From contig CAMEDD010000021.1 in assembly GCA_945913285.1 (NCBI GenBank), positions 1 through 51,001 on the forward strand: 51,001 bases of DNA, read 5' to 3'. Below are positions 1 to 9,414 of this stretch, piece after piece. Both the position numbers and the translations under genes were made by a program. Position 1 is the first letter of the stretch, and every line of letters begins with the position of its first letter. Origin of the DNA: Candidatus Sulfopaludibacter sp. SbA3 (GTDB lineage: Bacteria > Pseudomonadota > Alphaproteobacteria > Caulobacterales > Hyphomonadaceae). The notes under the pieces were generated by a model. It was not told the DNA's origin and did not search any database. It saw only the letters and a list, made by a program, of their open reading frames with translations.

Positions 1-323
1 AGGCGCTCGCCAACAACATGGTCTGCGAAACCACCACTGTTCAGAAGTCGAGCACTGGCTCCTGCCGCGAAGGCTACACGCTGACGAGCTGCACCCAGAC
101 GCGCTACACCTACCGCGCCGGCGGCCCGTCGATCCTGCGTGAAATCAACGACGAACAGTGCCGGTTCAACGACCGCGTTCTGGAAATGCAGGTCCGCTGC
201 TGCGGCACGGCCAGCACCGTTTCGCAGCCGGTCGAAGCTGTCGTGACGGCTGAAGAAGCCGCCCCGGCTGAAGCGGCGGCTGAGGCTCCGGCCCAGTTCC
301 CGCAAGCTCCGGTCTCCCCATAA
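1..323 (+). CDS. C-terminal part of a cysteine-rich protein of unknown function (5' end outside window)
   Basis: The frame is open to the left window edge, so only the last ~107 residues are visible; the first ATG inside the window (18) is probably internal. The visible part has seven cysteines in its first ~65 residues, including a CC pair (VRCCG). This suggests an exported, disulfide-bonded domain. It is followed by an Ala/Pro/Glu-rich, low-complexity tail ending in a TAA at 321-323. I do not recognise the family. A strong intrinsic terminator follows 25 bases after the stop, so this is the last gene of its transcript. Confidence 0.6.
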   Translation, partial: ALANNMVCETTTVQKSSTGSCREGYTLTSCTQTRYTYRAGGPSILREINDEQCRFNDRVLEMQVRCCGTASTVSQPVEAVVTAEEAAPAEAAAEAPAQFPQAPVSP

Positions 324-348
324 GCCTTCCGCCTGCGGAACAGTCCAT

Positions 349-382
349 AAACCGTCCGCACCCCTCGTGTGGACGGTTTTTT
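349..382 (+). terminator. Intrinsic terminator after the cysteine-rich gene
   Basis: A 13-bp stem is formed by 349-361 (starting AAACCGTCC) and 367-379 (ending GGACGGTTT), with a 5-base loop at 362-366 and a run of T at 376-382. It starts 25 bases after the TAA at 321-323. The T-run lies downstream on the plus strand, so it ends plus-strand transcription. Confidence 0.85.
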
Positions 383-418
383 CTTGGGCGGAACGCTGTG
401 ACTGAGGGCCAGACCCGC

Positions 419-486
419 AGGGCGGATAGAGCGAAGCAAAATCCGCCGCCGCGGGGCAGGGTGTCTGGGGGAGCCGGATTTCGGCC
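419..486. repeat. Intergenic repeat, copy 1 (~67 bp)
   Basis: This segment aligns base by base with 1541-1607. The shared core reads AGGGCGG..AGA.CG.AGC.AAATCC, then a variable GC-rich middle, then GTNTGGGGG and CGGATTTCGGCC. The outer AAATCCG and CGGATTT are inverted repeats, so each copy could fold into an imperfect hairpin. The two copies flank the universal stress gene. It resembles a REP- or MITE-like element, but no family was identified. Confidence 0.6.
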
Positions 487-636
487 CGCTGTCTCGATTT
501 GGATCACGGGGCGCGGCTTTGGCTATGGGTTTCTACGTATGGAGCGCGGCAAGTTGATCCCTGAAATTGGCGAAAAGCGGCCCGGGACGGATCGGCACTC
601 CGGCGAGGCCTGCTCGTGCAAGAGGAGTTCCAAGCG

Positions 637-1473
637 ATGGTCTACCGCCGAATTCATTTTCTGATCAGTGCGACTGCCTCGCCAACATCGTTCGCCGCGA
701 TCGACTATGCGTGTGCGTTCACAAAAGCGGCAGGTGCAACGCTCGACGTCACGATTCCGCAGGTTGATGTCCAGGCGCCGTCGAGCTGGCTTGCCGGCAA
801 GATGATTGCCGGTATCGCCCAAGGCGTGGAGGACATGATCTCGGCAAAGCGTGCTGAACTTGAGGCCCATCTCAAGCAGAGTTGCGAAGCGGCGGGTGTA
901 GGCTTCAAGACGTCGTCGGTGGACGTTGACTGGCCGGCCGGCGCATCCTCGCTGGCTGTGTTTGGGCGAACCAGCGACCTTTGCCTGCTGGGTCTGCCGC
1001 GCGATGCGCCGGCAGACCTTGCCGAAGTCGAGCCCTGGCTTTTCGCCACGGGACGCCCGTGCCTTCTGTATCCGGATAACAGATCCGGGGCCTTTGCGCT
1101 CAACACGGTCACGCTCGCCTGGGACATGAGCCCATCGGCTGCGCGCGCGGCGGCAGACGCCCTGCCTTTACTGAAACGCGCAAAATCGGTGCAGATCCTT
1201 GTCGGGCGAGGGGAGAAGGCCATTCCATCGCGCCATCCGGCGGCGTCGCTTCTGGATTATCTTGCCGCGCACGAGATCAACGCGGCCGTCGATGAGTTCG
1301 ATGTTTCGGGGAGAAAGATCGGCGATGCGCTTGTGGAGCGCGCCAGTCATCACAAGGCGGACCTGATGGTCATGGGCGCGTTCGGACACTCGCGCTTGAG
1401 AGAATTCGTTCTCGGGGGCGCCACACGCCGTCTGCTCGACACGTCACAGATTCCACTTTTCATGTCCCACTGA
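637..1473 (+). CDS. Universal stress protein, tandem UspA domains
   Basis: The 278-residue protein is about twice a single Usp domain. The C-terminal half ends with the UspA nucleotide-binding signature: VMGAFGHSRLREFVLGG matches G-x2-G-x9-G (second Gly followed by Gly rather than Ser/Thr). The N-terminal half is divergent. Such proteins are cytoplasmic and linked to stress survival; the exact ligand is not predictable. ATG 637 was chosen because AGAGGAG sits about 10 bases upstream, whereas the more upstream GTG at 616 has no ribosome site. It is monocistronic. The ~310 bases before it hold only the terminator and repeat copy 1. Confidence 0.75.
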   Translation: MVYRRIHFLISATASPTSFAAIDYACAFTKAAGATLDVTIPQVDVQAPSSWLAGKMIAGIAQGVEDMISAKRAELEAHLKQSCEAAGVGFKTSSVDVDWPAGASSLAVFGRTSDLCLLGLPRDAPADLAEVEPWLFATGRPCLLYPDNRSGAFALNTVTLAWDMSPSAARAAADALPLLKRAKSVQILVGRGEKAIPSRHPAASLLDYLAAHEINAAVDEFDVSGRKIGDALVERASHHKADLMVMGAFGHSRLREFVLGGATRRLLDTSQIPLFMSH

Positions 1474-1540
1474 TGGGGCCGCCGAATACGGACTTTCCAG
1501 CGGCGCGCTTTTTCTGAGATGGAGCCGCATAAAGGCTCGA

Positions 1541-1607
1541 AGGGCGGCCAGAACGGAGCGAAATCCAACAGCGCCGGGCGGGGCGTTTGGGGGGGCGGAT
1601 TTCGGCC
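1541..1607. repeat. Intergenic repeat, copy 2 (~67 bp)
   Basis: Second copy of the element at 419-486, in the same orientation, 68 bases after the universal stress gene. The terminal blocks (AGGGCGG, AAATCC, TTTGGGGG, CGGATTTCGGCC) are conserved and the middle varies. The rest of 1474-1887 has no gene: a GTCAAGC/GCTTGAC inverted repeat pair (about 1698-1752) and the promoter region of the toxin-antitoxin pair are all I can see. Confidence 0.6.
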
Positions 1608-1834
1608 TTTGGCCACTATCCGACCTGCAGGATTGTGCACATGTTTGGACTTGTGCCGCATTTTGGGAGGTGATGCGGCGCGTTCGCCAGCAGGCGCGCG
1701 TCAAGCGAGTTCTTTTCTTGGGGGCGGGGGGCTGCGGCCGCATTGCTTGACTTTGTGACGCACGAACCCGGCTCGCAAGGAGCGACGCAGCGCCCGTTGG
1801 CGGCTTCGCCTTTGCGGCACGCGAGCCCCAAGAC

Positions 1835-1867
1835 TTGCAATTGCGCGTATTCTGTTCTACGTTGCAA
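1835..1867 (+). promoter_or_regulatory. Candidate promoter/operator of the phd-vapC pair
   Basis: TTGCAA (1835-1840), a 17-base spacer and TACGTT (1858-1863) form a weak sigma-70-like promoter 25 bases before the antitoxin start. The hexamer TTGCAA recurs at 1862-1867, 27 bases after the first, and is itself palindromic. It could be an operator half-site for autorepression, which is common for Phd-type antitoxins. This is inference from spacing and symmetry only. Confidence 0.35.
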
Positions 1868-1887
1868 CAATCCAAAAGGAGGCCAGA

Positions 1888-2145
1888 ATGCGCGAAATGA
1901 CCGTGCGCGAGGCAAACCAAAATTTCTCGCAGCTGATCGCTGCCGCAGAGCGGGGCGAAGTAATCGTCATCACCAAGAATGGCGTGCCGGTTGCCCGCGT
2001 TGCACCTGAGCGGGCCGATCGGACGGCCGATCCCGAGTGGCTTGCTAAGATGGCGCGCCTCAGGGCGAGTCTGGCCGGCAAGACCGCCACGGGAATACGG
2101 GTCGGATCTATCACAGAGGATGATCTTTATGGCGGCGATGCATGA
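1888..2145 (+). CDS. Type II antitoxin, Phd/YefM family
   Basis: An 85-residue protein starting MREMTVREANQNFSQLIAAA, the classic N-terminal DNA-binding segment of Phd/YefM antitoxins, followed by VIVITKNGVPVARVAP. The C-terminal ~40 residues would be the flexible toxin-neutralising part. AAAAGGAGG lies 6 bases before the ATG. The stop overlaps the start of the PIN-domain toxin gene (ATGA), the normal translational coupling of an antitoxin-toxin operon. It should bind and block the partner toxin and repress the operon. Confidence 0.9.
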   Translation: MREMTVREANQNFSQLIAAAERGEVIVITKNGVPVARVAPERADRTADPEWLAKMARLRASLAGKTATGIRVGSITEDDLYGGDA

Positions 2146-2588
2146 TCCGGATCGCGCTCGACAGCAACATCCTCATTTATGCAGAGGTCGAACCTGAAAC
2201 GGAGAAGGGACGACGCGCCGCAGAGATCATCCTGTTGGCGGCGCAGAACGGCGTCATTCCCGTGCAGGTTTTCGGAGAGTTCCTTCGGTTCGTCCAGCGC
2301 CGGGCGCCGGCAGCATTCGCGTCGGCGTGTGCCCAGGTGGACGTCTATTCTTCGCTTTTCGTGACACCGGCGACGTCCGATGAAATTCTGTCCTTGGCCA
2401 TGGCAATCGCAGAGGCGCATGGGCTGCAGATGTGGGACGCCGTCATCTGCGCTGCCGCTGAACGAGCGGGTGCCCGCGTTCTGGTCACGGAAGATCTGCA
2501 AGATGGGCGCGACCTTGGCGGTTTGCGCATCCTGAACCCCTTCAATCCCGCAAATGACGCCGCCTTCGCCGGATTGGTGGCAAGTTGA
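2142..2588 (+). CDS. PIN-domain ribonuclease toxin (VapC-like)
   Basis: 148 residues with a full set of PIN acidic residues: D7 (IALDSN), E46 (VFGEF), D99 (MWDAVI) and D118 (TEDLQDG). These coordinate the metal ions used to cleave RNA; VapC toxins typically cut tRNA or rRNA, but the target cannot be read from sequence. It overlaps the Phd-type antitoxin gene by four bases. Length is normal for a complete PIN toxin, so the module looks intact. Confidence 0.88.
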   Translation: MIRIALDSNILIYAEVEPETEKGRRAAEIILLAAQNGVIPVQVFGEFLRFVQRRAPAAFASACAQVDVYSSLFVTPATSDEILSLAMAIAEAHGLQMWDAVICAAAERAGARVLVTEDLQDGRDLGGLRILNPFNPANDAAFAGLVAS

Positions 2589-2684
2589 CCGAACGGCCTT
2601 CAGGAGGGCAAGGGTCATCCGAGGCTCTGCGGCCTGGCCCGTCGACATTTAGCGAAGGCCCCCGGAACGTCACCGAGACCATTG

Positions 2685-2700
2685 TGATCGCACGCGATCA
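2685..2700. repeat. Perfect 7-2-7 inverted repeat
   Basis: TGATCGC, two bases, then GCGATCA, about 97 bases after the toxin stop. No T-run follows, so it is not a terminator. It may be a protein-binding site or a chance palindrome. The rest of 2589-2748 shows no gene. Confidence 0.4.
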
Positions 2701-2748
2701 GAAAAGTTGTTCCGCGCCGGTTTGAGGCGCTGTTTTTACCCGTCAGGA

Positions 2749-2960
2749 CCGTGTCCCATCAAGCGGTGTAGCTCGTCATTGGCCTGGCGGTCTTGGCCAG
2801 GCTGAGCTGGTCAGCTGGTCTGCGCTACAGGAAGGCTAACGAGGGGGTTATCGCAGACGGGCGCGCGGGTTTCCGGCCTCACGTAGCGCGCTCTCTGCAC
2901 GGCCCATTCCTCGGTCTGTTCCATCAGGATCGCTCCCACCAGTCTGCGGACGGCGTTCTC
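2749..2960 (-). mobile_element. Remnant of an IS256-family insertion sequence (3' end)
   Basis: Read on the minus strand, 2960 to 2811 encodes about 50 residues, including RRLVGAILMEQTEEWAVQRA and a C-terminus NPLVSLPVAQTS before a stop. This looks like the end of an IS256-type transposase, where LVGA-L-EQNDEW is typical (family recognition from memory). Some 40-60 bases further lies GTGTCCCATCAAG followed by GTGTAGC, which I take as the terminal inverted repeat near 2749. All upstream transposase sequence, including the DDE catalytic residues, is missing, so it is inactive. The left boundary near 2960 is uncertain. Confidence 0.5.
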
Positions 2961-2985
2961 ACTGGGGGAGGGAGGGGCGTGAAGC

Positions 2986-3030
2986 GAAAAAAGAAAGGCG
3001 CGGTGCCTTTTGAGGGACGCCGCGCCTTTC
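2986..3030 (-). terminator. Intrinsic terminator on the minus strand
   Basis: A perfect 11-bp stem (GAAAGGCGCGG at 2993-3003 with CCGCGCCTTTC at 3020-3030) and a 16-base loop. On the minus strand it is followed by six T residues (2992-2987). There is no T-run on the plus side. It therefore ends a minus-strand transcript coming from 3031-3708, where no confident gene was found. Confidence 0.8.
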
Positions 3031-3064
3031 CGGGTGTTTCGAATCAGACTACCGAGACACTGTG

Positions 3065-3286
3065 CTAGCACTCGCGAGCGGTGGTTCGAATATCACCTTC
3101 GGGTTCTTTCCGGTCCGCTTCTGAGGCGCACCTTCCATCACCCTTCCGCTTACGGACGTTCGCCCTGGCAGGCGCGCGCTCCGCGTTGCGGTGCCTTGTA
3201 CGCGCGCAGGGCCGGGGGGCCTTGCGCGTGTTCGAGGACTTGGCCGCTTTTCCCGCCCATTTCTGGCGCTTCACCATTGGTCGCAC
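3065..3286 (-). CDS. Doubtful small basic ORF upstream of the terminator
   Basis: A 73-codon frame with ATG at 3286 and TAG at 3065-3067, 35 bases before the minus-strand terminator. The product would be very rich in Arg and Lys and matches no family I know; there is no clear ribosome site. Its only support is position. The whole 3031-3708 interval is GC-rich and open by chance in several frames on both strands, including a 190-codon plus frame, none convincing. The transcript could instead be a structured RNA. Confidence 0.2.
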   Translation of the reverse strand: MRPMVKRQKWAGKAAKSSNTRKAPRPCARTRHRNAERAPARANVRKRKGDGRCASEADRKEPEGDIRTTAREC

Positions 3287-3708
3287 TCGGTTGTCCTGTG
3301 CCCTTTCAGGCGCAGTTCTTCTTCATGCTCCCGGATGGAGCTTTCGGGCTCTTGGCCACCGCCTTTCGGACTCGCGCCCCGGTAACGGCTTCCGGCTCCC
3401 AGCCTGCGGGTCTAGCTCCCGCCGTCCGGGCCACCGCCTGTTTTTATCCCGTGCGTCCTGCCCTGCCCTTTGCGCGGCCGGTCTCCCGGCTCTGCTCCTG
3501 GCCCGGCTGCCCGCATGGGGGCGATGGGCTCGCCTGCGCTCCTCTTTGCGGGTTGTCTCCCGCCGGGATTTCGTTGGCTTGACGTAACGATCTCACCGAA
3601 CGGCGTATGAGTCGAGAGGGTGATTCGCTTTTCCGGGGATAAATCTCACAGATTTAAGACAGGGTGTGGAATTGGTGCAGTGCGGGATGAATTCGGTCCG
3701 TAGGCGGA

Positions 3709-4011
3709 TTATATCGGCGACCAGTCAAAGAACAGGTCCAGTGTCTCGGGCCCCGCGCGTTTGCCGCTCAGACGGTCGAAGCAGGGGTGGGGGATGAGGC
3801 GGCCGGAGGGGAGGATTTCGCTGATGGCGGTGCCGCCGTGCCGGGGGCGGGAGACGCGGATGGCCGCGCTGCAATGCGGGCAGCGCTCGTCCCAGCCTCG
3901 GGCCGGCGGGGGCTCGTCCGTGTCGGGGAGGTAATAGACCGTGCCGGCGACCCTGGAGCGCTCCGGCGTACGCCCCGCATTGCGGAAATGTTCCTTGCGG
4001 CGAATCCACAT
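3709..4011 (-). CDS. Hypothetical protein with a CPHC motif
   Basis: 100 residues starting MWIRRKEHFRNAG. A CPHC motif lies near residue 44 and a further Cys in HPCF near 78, so a bound metal is possible but the ligand set is incomplete. GAAGGAG lies about 11 bases before the ATG. No homologous family recognised. It is isolated; its stop is about 640 bases upstream, in minus-strand sense, of the intrinsic terminator at 2986-3030, with which it might share a transcript. Two other minus frames overlap it but start without a ribosome site. Confidence 0.5.
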   Translation of the reverse strand: MWIRRKEHFRNAGRTPERSRVAGTVYYLPDTDEPPPARGWDERCPHCSAAIRVSRPRHGGTAISEILPSGRLIPHPCFDRLSGKRAGPETLDLFFDWSPI

Positions 4012-4189
4012 CTCGTGGGCGTCTCCTTCGCGTTGGCGCTAGGGATAGCAAGGAGGGGTTAAAAGAGGGTGTGGTCGATGTATCGCCGGCGGAAATCCCC
4101 GCACAATCCCCCTTCGCATACGTGGTTGGATTTCATCACCCTATGCCTGCAGACTGTCGCTGGCGCTCTGAGAACAACTACAATTGAGG

Positions 4190-4444
4190 ATGGATGCAGA
4201 TCCGAGGTTCGAAAGGATTGCTGTCCGGCTTTTATCTGGCGTCTCGGGCGGCGGGGGGTGGGGGCACGCCAACAGAGTTGCCTTCGCACCCGGTTTCGAC
4301 GAAGCGCTCGGTATCGAAATCAAGAAGCAGATGGAGACGCCGAATGAAGCTTTCGAGCATGTGTCTGCGCTCAATCTGCGCGCTGATCTCGACCACTCAA
4401 AGATACTGTGGCTCTGCCCTAAGCGCCGCGACGCGCGAGTTTAA
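4190..4444 (+). CDS. Small hypothetical ORF, possibly a gene remnant
   Basis: An 84-residue frame from ATG 4190 to TAA 4442-4444 with a mixed, protein-like composition (EIKKQMETPNEAFEHVSALN) but no recognised domain and no good ribosome site. A second 31-codon frame in the same phase (4454-4549, MTNENIEALLFVQKALGALS) starts nine bases after the stop, so the two could be one gene broken by a single stop. The rest of 4012-4552 shows nothing. Confidence 0.25.
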   Translation: MDADPRFERIAVRLLSGVSGGGGWGHANRVAFAPGFDEALGIEIKKQMETPNEAFEHVSALNLRADLDHSKILWLCPKRRDARV

Positions 4445-4552
4445 GATTGCAACATGACGAACGAGAACATCGAAGCGCTCTTGTTCGTTCAGAAGGCACT
4501 TGGCGCGCTGAGCTGGCATCTGACAAATGTCACAATTGAACCCGGGTAGCGC

Positions 4553-6736
<2,184 letters not shown>

Positions 6737-6777
6737 GACGGCAAGATATGGGCGCTGGGGGCGGGGGTGTCCAGCGT

Positions 6778-6792
6778 GTTCTTGTTTTGTGC
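6778..6792 (-). promoter_or_regulatory. Candidate LexA (SOS) box of uvrB
   Basis: On the plus strand the site reads GTTC, seven bases (TTGTTTT), GTGC. The alphaproteobacterial LexA consensus is the direct repeat GTTC-N7-GTTC with a T-rich spacer, so one base differs. It lies 42 bases before the uvrB start, a sensible place for repression. Assignment is by pattern match and known SOS control of excision repair. Confidence 0.4.
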
Positions 6793-7173
6793 GGGGCGGG
6801 AAGTGTCGAAGGGCGCGAAGGCAGCGTGCGCGAGGATAAAGGCATCCTGCGCGCAGTCGTCGGCGCCAGTGAGGCGGCGAGATCGGCAAACAGCGCTTCG
6901 CGCTGAAGCGGCGTCAGACCGGCGCCCAGGGACAGGCGCTCAGGGTCGCCTGTCACATTATACCTGACTGAGAATAACCGATTGATGTGACCTGATCGCT
7001 AACAAAAGGAGAGATAAAAGTCAAAGGCGTCGGATGCGGGCCGCCGCCGGAATCGATAAAATTTGAACGGTCCGGAAAACCATAACTCCACCCCTCTGTG
7101 TCAGAACGGGCCGTAACGATGTGGCACGGCGCGCCTTTGGTGTCCGCAGGCTGACAAACAGAAGGGTGAATTG

Positions 7174-8640
7174 ATGGCCAAGACAATTCTCGTGATCGAT
7201 GATGATCCTACGCAGCGCCGCCTGTTGCAGGCTGCTGTTGAGAAGGCGGGCTTTGCCTGCCGCACGGCGCCGGATGGCGAGACCGGAATTGCGACGGCCT
7301 GCGAAGCCCGCGAGGCGATCGACGTGGTGTTGCTGGACCTGACCATGCCAGGACTTTCGGGCCTTGAGACACTGGAACGCCTGGCCGAGCGCCGTGCGGA
7401 CCTGCCGGTCATCATGCTGACCGCCACGAGCGGGATCGACACGATCGTGCAGACGATGCGGCGCGGCGCGGTGGACTTCATCGTGAAACCGGCAAATCCG
7501 GAGCGCGTGGTTGTCAGTATCCGGAATGCGCTGAAGATGCAGAGCCTGACGGGCGAAGTGAAACGCCTTTCGCGCAAGGCTGAAGGCGGCATGAAGTTCG
7601 ACGACATGATTGCGTCAGCGCCTTCGATGCGCGGCGTTATGCGCATGGCAGAGCGCGCGGCGACTTCGGATATTCCGGCGCTGATCCTCGGTGAGAGCGG
7701 TGTTGGTAAAGAGGTTATGGCGCGCTGTATCCAGGGCGCCTCGGGCCGGGCCGGCAAGCCGTTCGTGACGGTGAACTGCGGCGCCATCCCGGAGAACCTG
7801 GTTGAATCGATCCTCTTCGGCCACGAGAAGGGCGCCTTCACGGGCGCCGTGACGAAATCGCTCGGCAAGTTTGTCGAGGCTGATGGCGGCACGCTGTTCC
7901 TCGACGAAGTGGGTGAGCTGCCGCTAGACGCGCAGGTCAAACTGCTCCGTGTACTGCAGGAAGGCGAGGTTGATGCGGTCGGCTCGCGCCGTCCGACCAA
8001 GGTGAACGTGCGGATTATCTCGGCAACGAACCGCGATCTCGCAAGCCAGGTAAAAGCCGGCACGTTCCGCGAAGACCTCTTCTACCGCCTCAACGTATTC
8101 CCGCTCGACATGCCGGCGCTGCGTGAGCGCCGCGAAGACATTCCGGCGCTGGTGGACCATTTCATCGGCCGCTTCAATGCCAGCGAAGGCGCGAAGGTGA
8201 CTGGCGCATCGGCCGACACGATGAAGATGCTGCTGACCTTCGATTGGCCGGGTAACGTCCGCCAGCTCGAGAACGCGGTGTTCCGCGCCGTCGTGCTGTG
8301 TGACGGCGATGTGCTGCATCCGCAGGACTTCCCGCAGATCTCCGGGCAGATGCCGGACATCTCGGGCCTTCCGGCTGCTCCGGAGCTGCGCGCCGCTGCG
8401 CCGGTGCCGGCTAATGATGTAGGCCCCTCTCAGGAGGCAAGCCCGATCGCGATCAAGGACAAGGATGGCGAACTGCGCAGCCTGACAGATATCGAACGCG
8501 ACCTTCTTCGGTATGCGATCGAATTCTATGACGGTCACATGAGCGAAGTCTCCCGTCGGCTCGGCATCGGGCGATCGACGCTGTACCGCAAGGTCCGCGA
8601 GTACGGTCTTGAGGTGCGCGGCGAGCGTGAGGCGGGATAG
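7174..8640 (+). CDS. Sigma-54-dependent response regulator, NtrC family (TacA-like)
   Basis: 488 residues in three parts. The receiver has the acidic pocket D9-D11, phospho-acceptor D55 (LLDLTMPG) and K105. The AAA+ domain has Walker A GESGVGKE (~173-180), the sigma-54 contact loop GAFTGA (220-225), and ISATNRDL and FYRLNVFPL motifs. A Fis-type helix-turn-helix lies at the C-terminus (MSEVSRRLGIGRSTLYRKVR). It should activate sigma-54 promoters when phosphorylated. The overall layout and N-terminus recall Caulobacter TacA, which controls stalk and polarity genes, but this is only resemblance. No histidine kinase is adjacent, so it is an orphan here. ATG 7174 follows GAAGGG; the TTG three bases earlier is less likely. 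Confidence 0.88.
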   Translation: MAKTILVIDDDPTQRRLLQAAVEKAGFACRTAPDGETGIATACEAREAIDVVLLDLTMPGLSGLETLERLAERRADLPVIMLTATSGIDTIVQTMRRGAVDFIVKPANPERVVVSIRNALKMQSLTGEVKRLSRKAEGGMKFDDMIASAPSMRGVMRMAERAATSDIPALILGESGVGKEVMARCIQGASGRAGKPFVTVNCGAIPENLVESILFGHEKGAFTGAVTKSLGKFVEADGGTLFLDEVGELPLDAQVKLLRVLQEGEVDAVGSRRPTKVNVRIISATNRDLASQVKAGTFREDLFYRLNVFPLDMPALRERREDIPALVDHFIGRFNASEGAKVTGASADTMKMLLTFDWPGNVRQLENAVFRAVVLCDGDVLHPQDFPQISGQMPDISGLPAAPELRAAAPVPANDVGPSQEASPIAIKDKDGELRSLTDIERDLLRYAIEFYDGHMSEVSRRLGIGRSTLYRKVREYGLEVRGEREAG

Positions 8641-8864
8641 GCTGGCACGCCGGGCGGCGTTGGTGAATTTTGTGTTACGGCGCCGGACGCTGCATCATCT
8701 CGGCTTCGCGAAAGGGCCGAAATTCGCCAAGAACGCTCAGATTTAATTCATTTTCTTGACCATCCCTACACCGCCGTCTGACATACAAAAGTCAAATCGC
8801 GCCCCAAGGAAAGTCCTGAGGTCGCCATGCCATGCGGCGCCATATCGCAAACGGAGAGAGTATC

Positions 8865-9410
8865 GTGAAGGGTATCGTTTTTACCGAGTTCCTGGAGTTT
8901 GCGGAGCAGAAGATCGGGGCTGAGGCGCTTGAGGAGATCCTTGAAGCCTGCGCCGACGACCTGCCGACGGGCGGTGCCTACACGGCGGTGGGCACCTACT
9001 CGTGCTCCGAACTGATGACCCTGGTGCAGGCCATCTCGACCCATTCAGGCGCAGCCATTCCGCAGCTCGTGCACGAGTTCGGGGAGATGATATCGCGGTC
9101 TTTCGTGGCGCTTTATCCGCAGTATTACACTCGCTTCGATAACCTGTTCGACTTCCTGTCCCACATCGACGATTACATCCATGTGGAGGTCAAGAAGATC
9201 TATCCGGATGCGGAGCTTCCCGAGTTCCGCGTCATCGAGCGCAGCGATGACCGCCTCGTGATTGACTACAGCTCGCCGCGCGGGCTCACCCACCTCGCCG
9301 CCGGCATGTTCCAGGGCTCGTCGGACTATTACAGCGAGCCCGTTCGCATCCAGCACGCAGTCGAGCCCGCAGCGGACGTGACGGCGCGGTTTGAGCTGTC
9401 TCGCGTATGA
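8865..9410 (+). CDS. H-NOX heme-binding gas sensor
   Basis: 181 residues, a stand-alone H-NOX (HNOB) domain. It begins with the typical KGIVFTEFLEF. His106 in DDYIHVEVKKIYP fits the proximal heme ligand, and Y135-S-S-P-R139 is the YxSxR motif that holds the heme propionates. Such proteins bind NO (and sometimes O2) and control a partner enzyme. The GGDEF-EAL gene starts four bases after the stop, so the pair is almost certainly cotranscribed. GTG 8865 was chosen: GGAGAGAG precedes it and it gives the family start; the upstream frame lacks conservation. A TTGACC at 8756-8761 may be its -35. Confidence 0.9.
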   Translation: MKGIVFTEFLEFAEQKIGAEALEEILEACADDLPTGGAYTAVGTYSCSELMTLVQAISTHSGAAIPQLVHEFGEMISRSFVALYPQYYTRFDNLFDFLSHIDDYIHVEVKKIYPDAELPEFRVIERSDDRLVIDYSSPRGLTHLAAGMFQGSSDYYSEPVRIQHAVEPAADVTARFELSRV

Positions 9411-9414
9411 TCCC

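Noticed and set aside
3030..3110. tRNA-like T-arm (GGTGGTTCGAATATCACC)
   Set aside because: No D-arm, anticodon arm or acceptor stem could be built around it on either strand.
3010..3587. Two overlapping plus-strand frames of 168-190 codons
   Set aside because: Pro/Ala/Arg-rich, no ribosome site or motif, and they run over a minus-strand terminator; treated as chance open frames.
3031..3708. RNase P RNA or permuted tmRNA
   Set aside because: The conserved P4 segment of RNase P and an alphaproteobacterial tag-coding frame were looked for and not found.
8756..8794. Promoter (TTGACC) and TGAC/GTCA inverted repeat before the H-NOX gene
   Set aside because: The -35 is good but no convincing -10 at proper spacing, so it is only mentioned, not listed as a feature.
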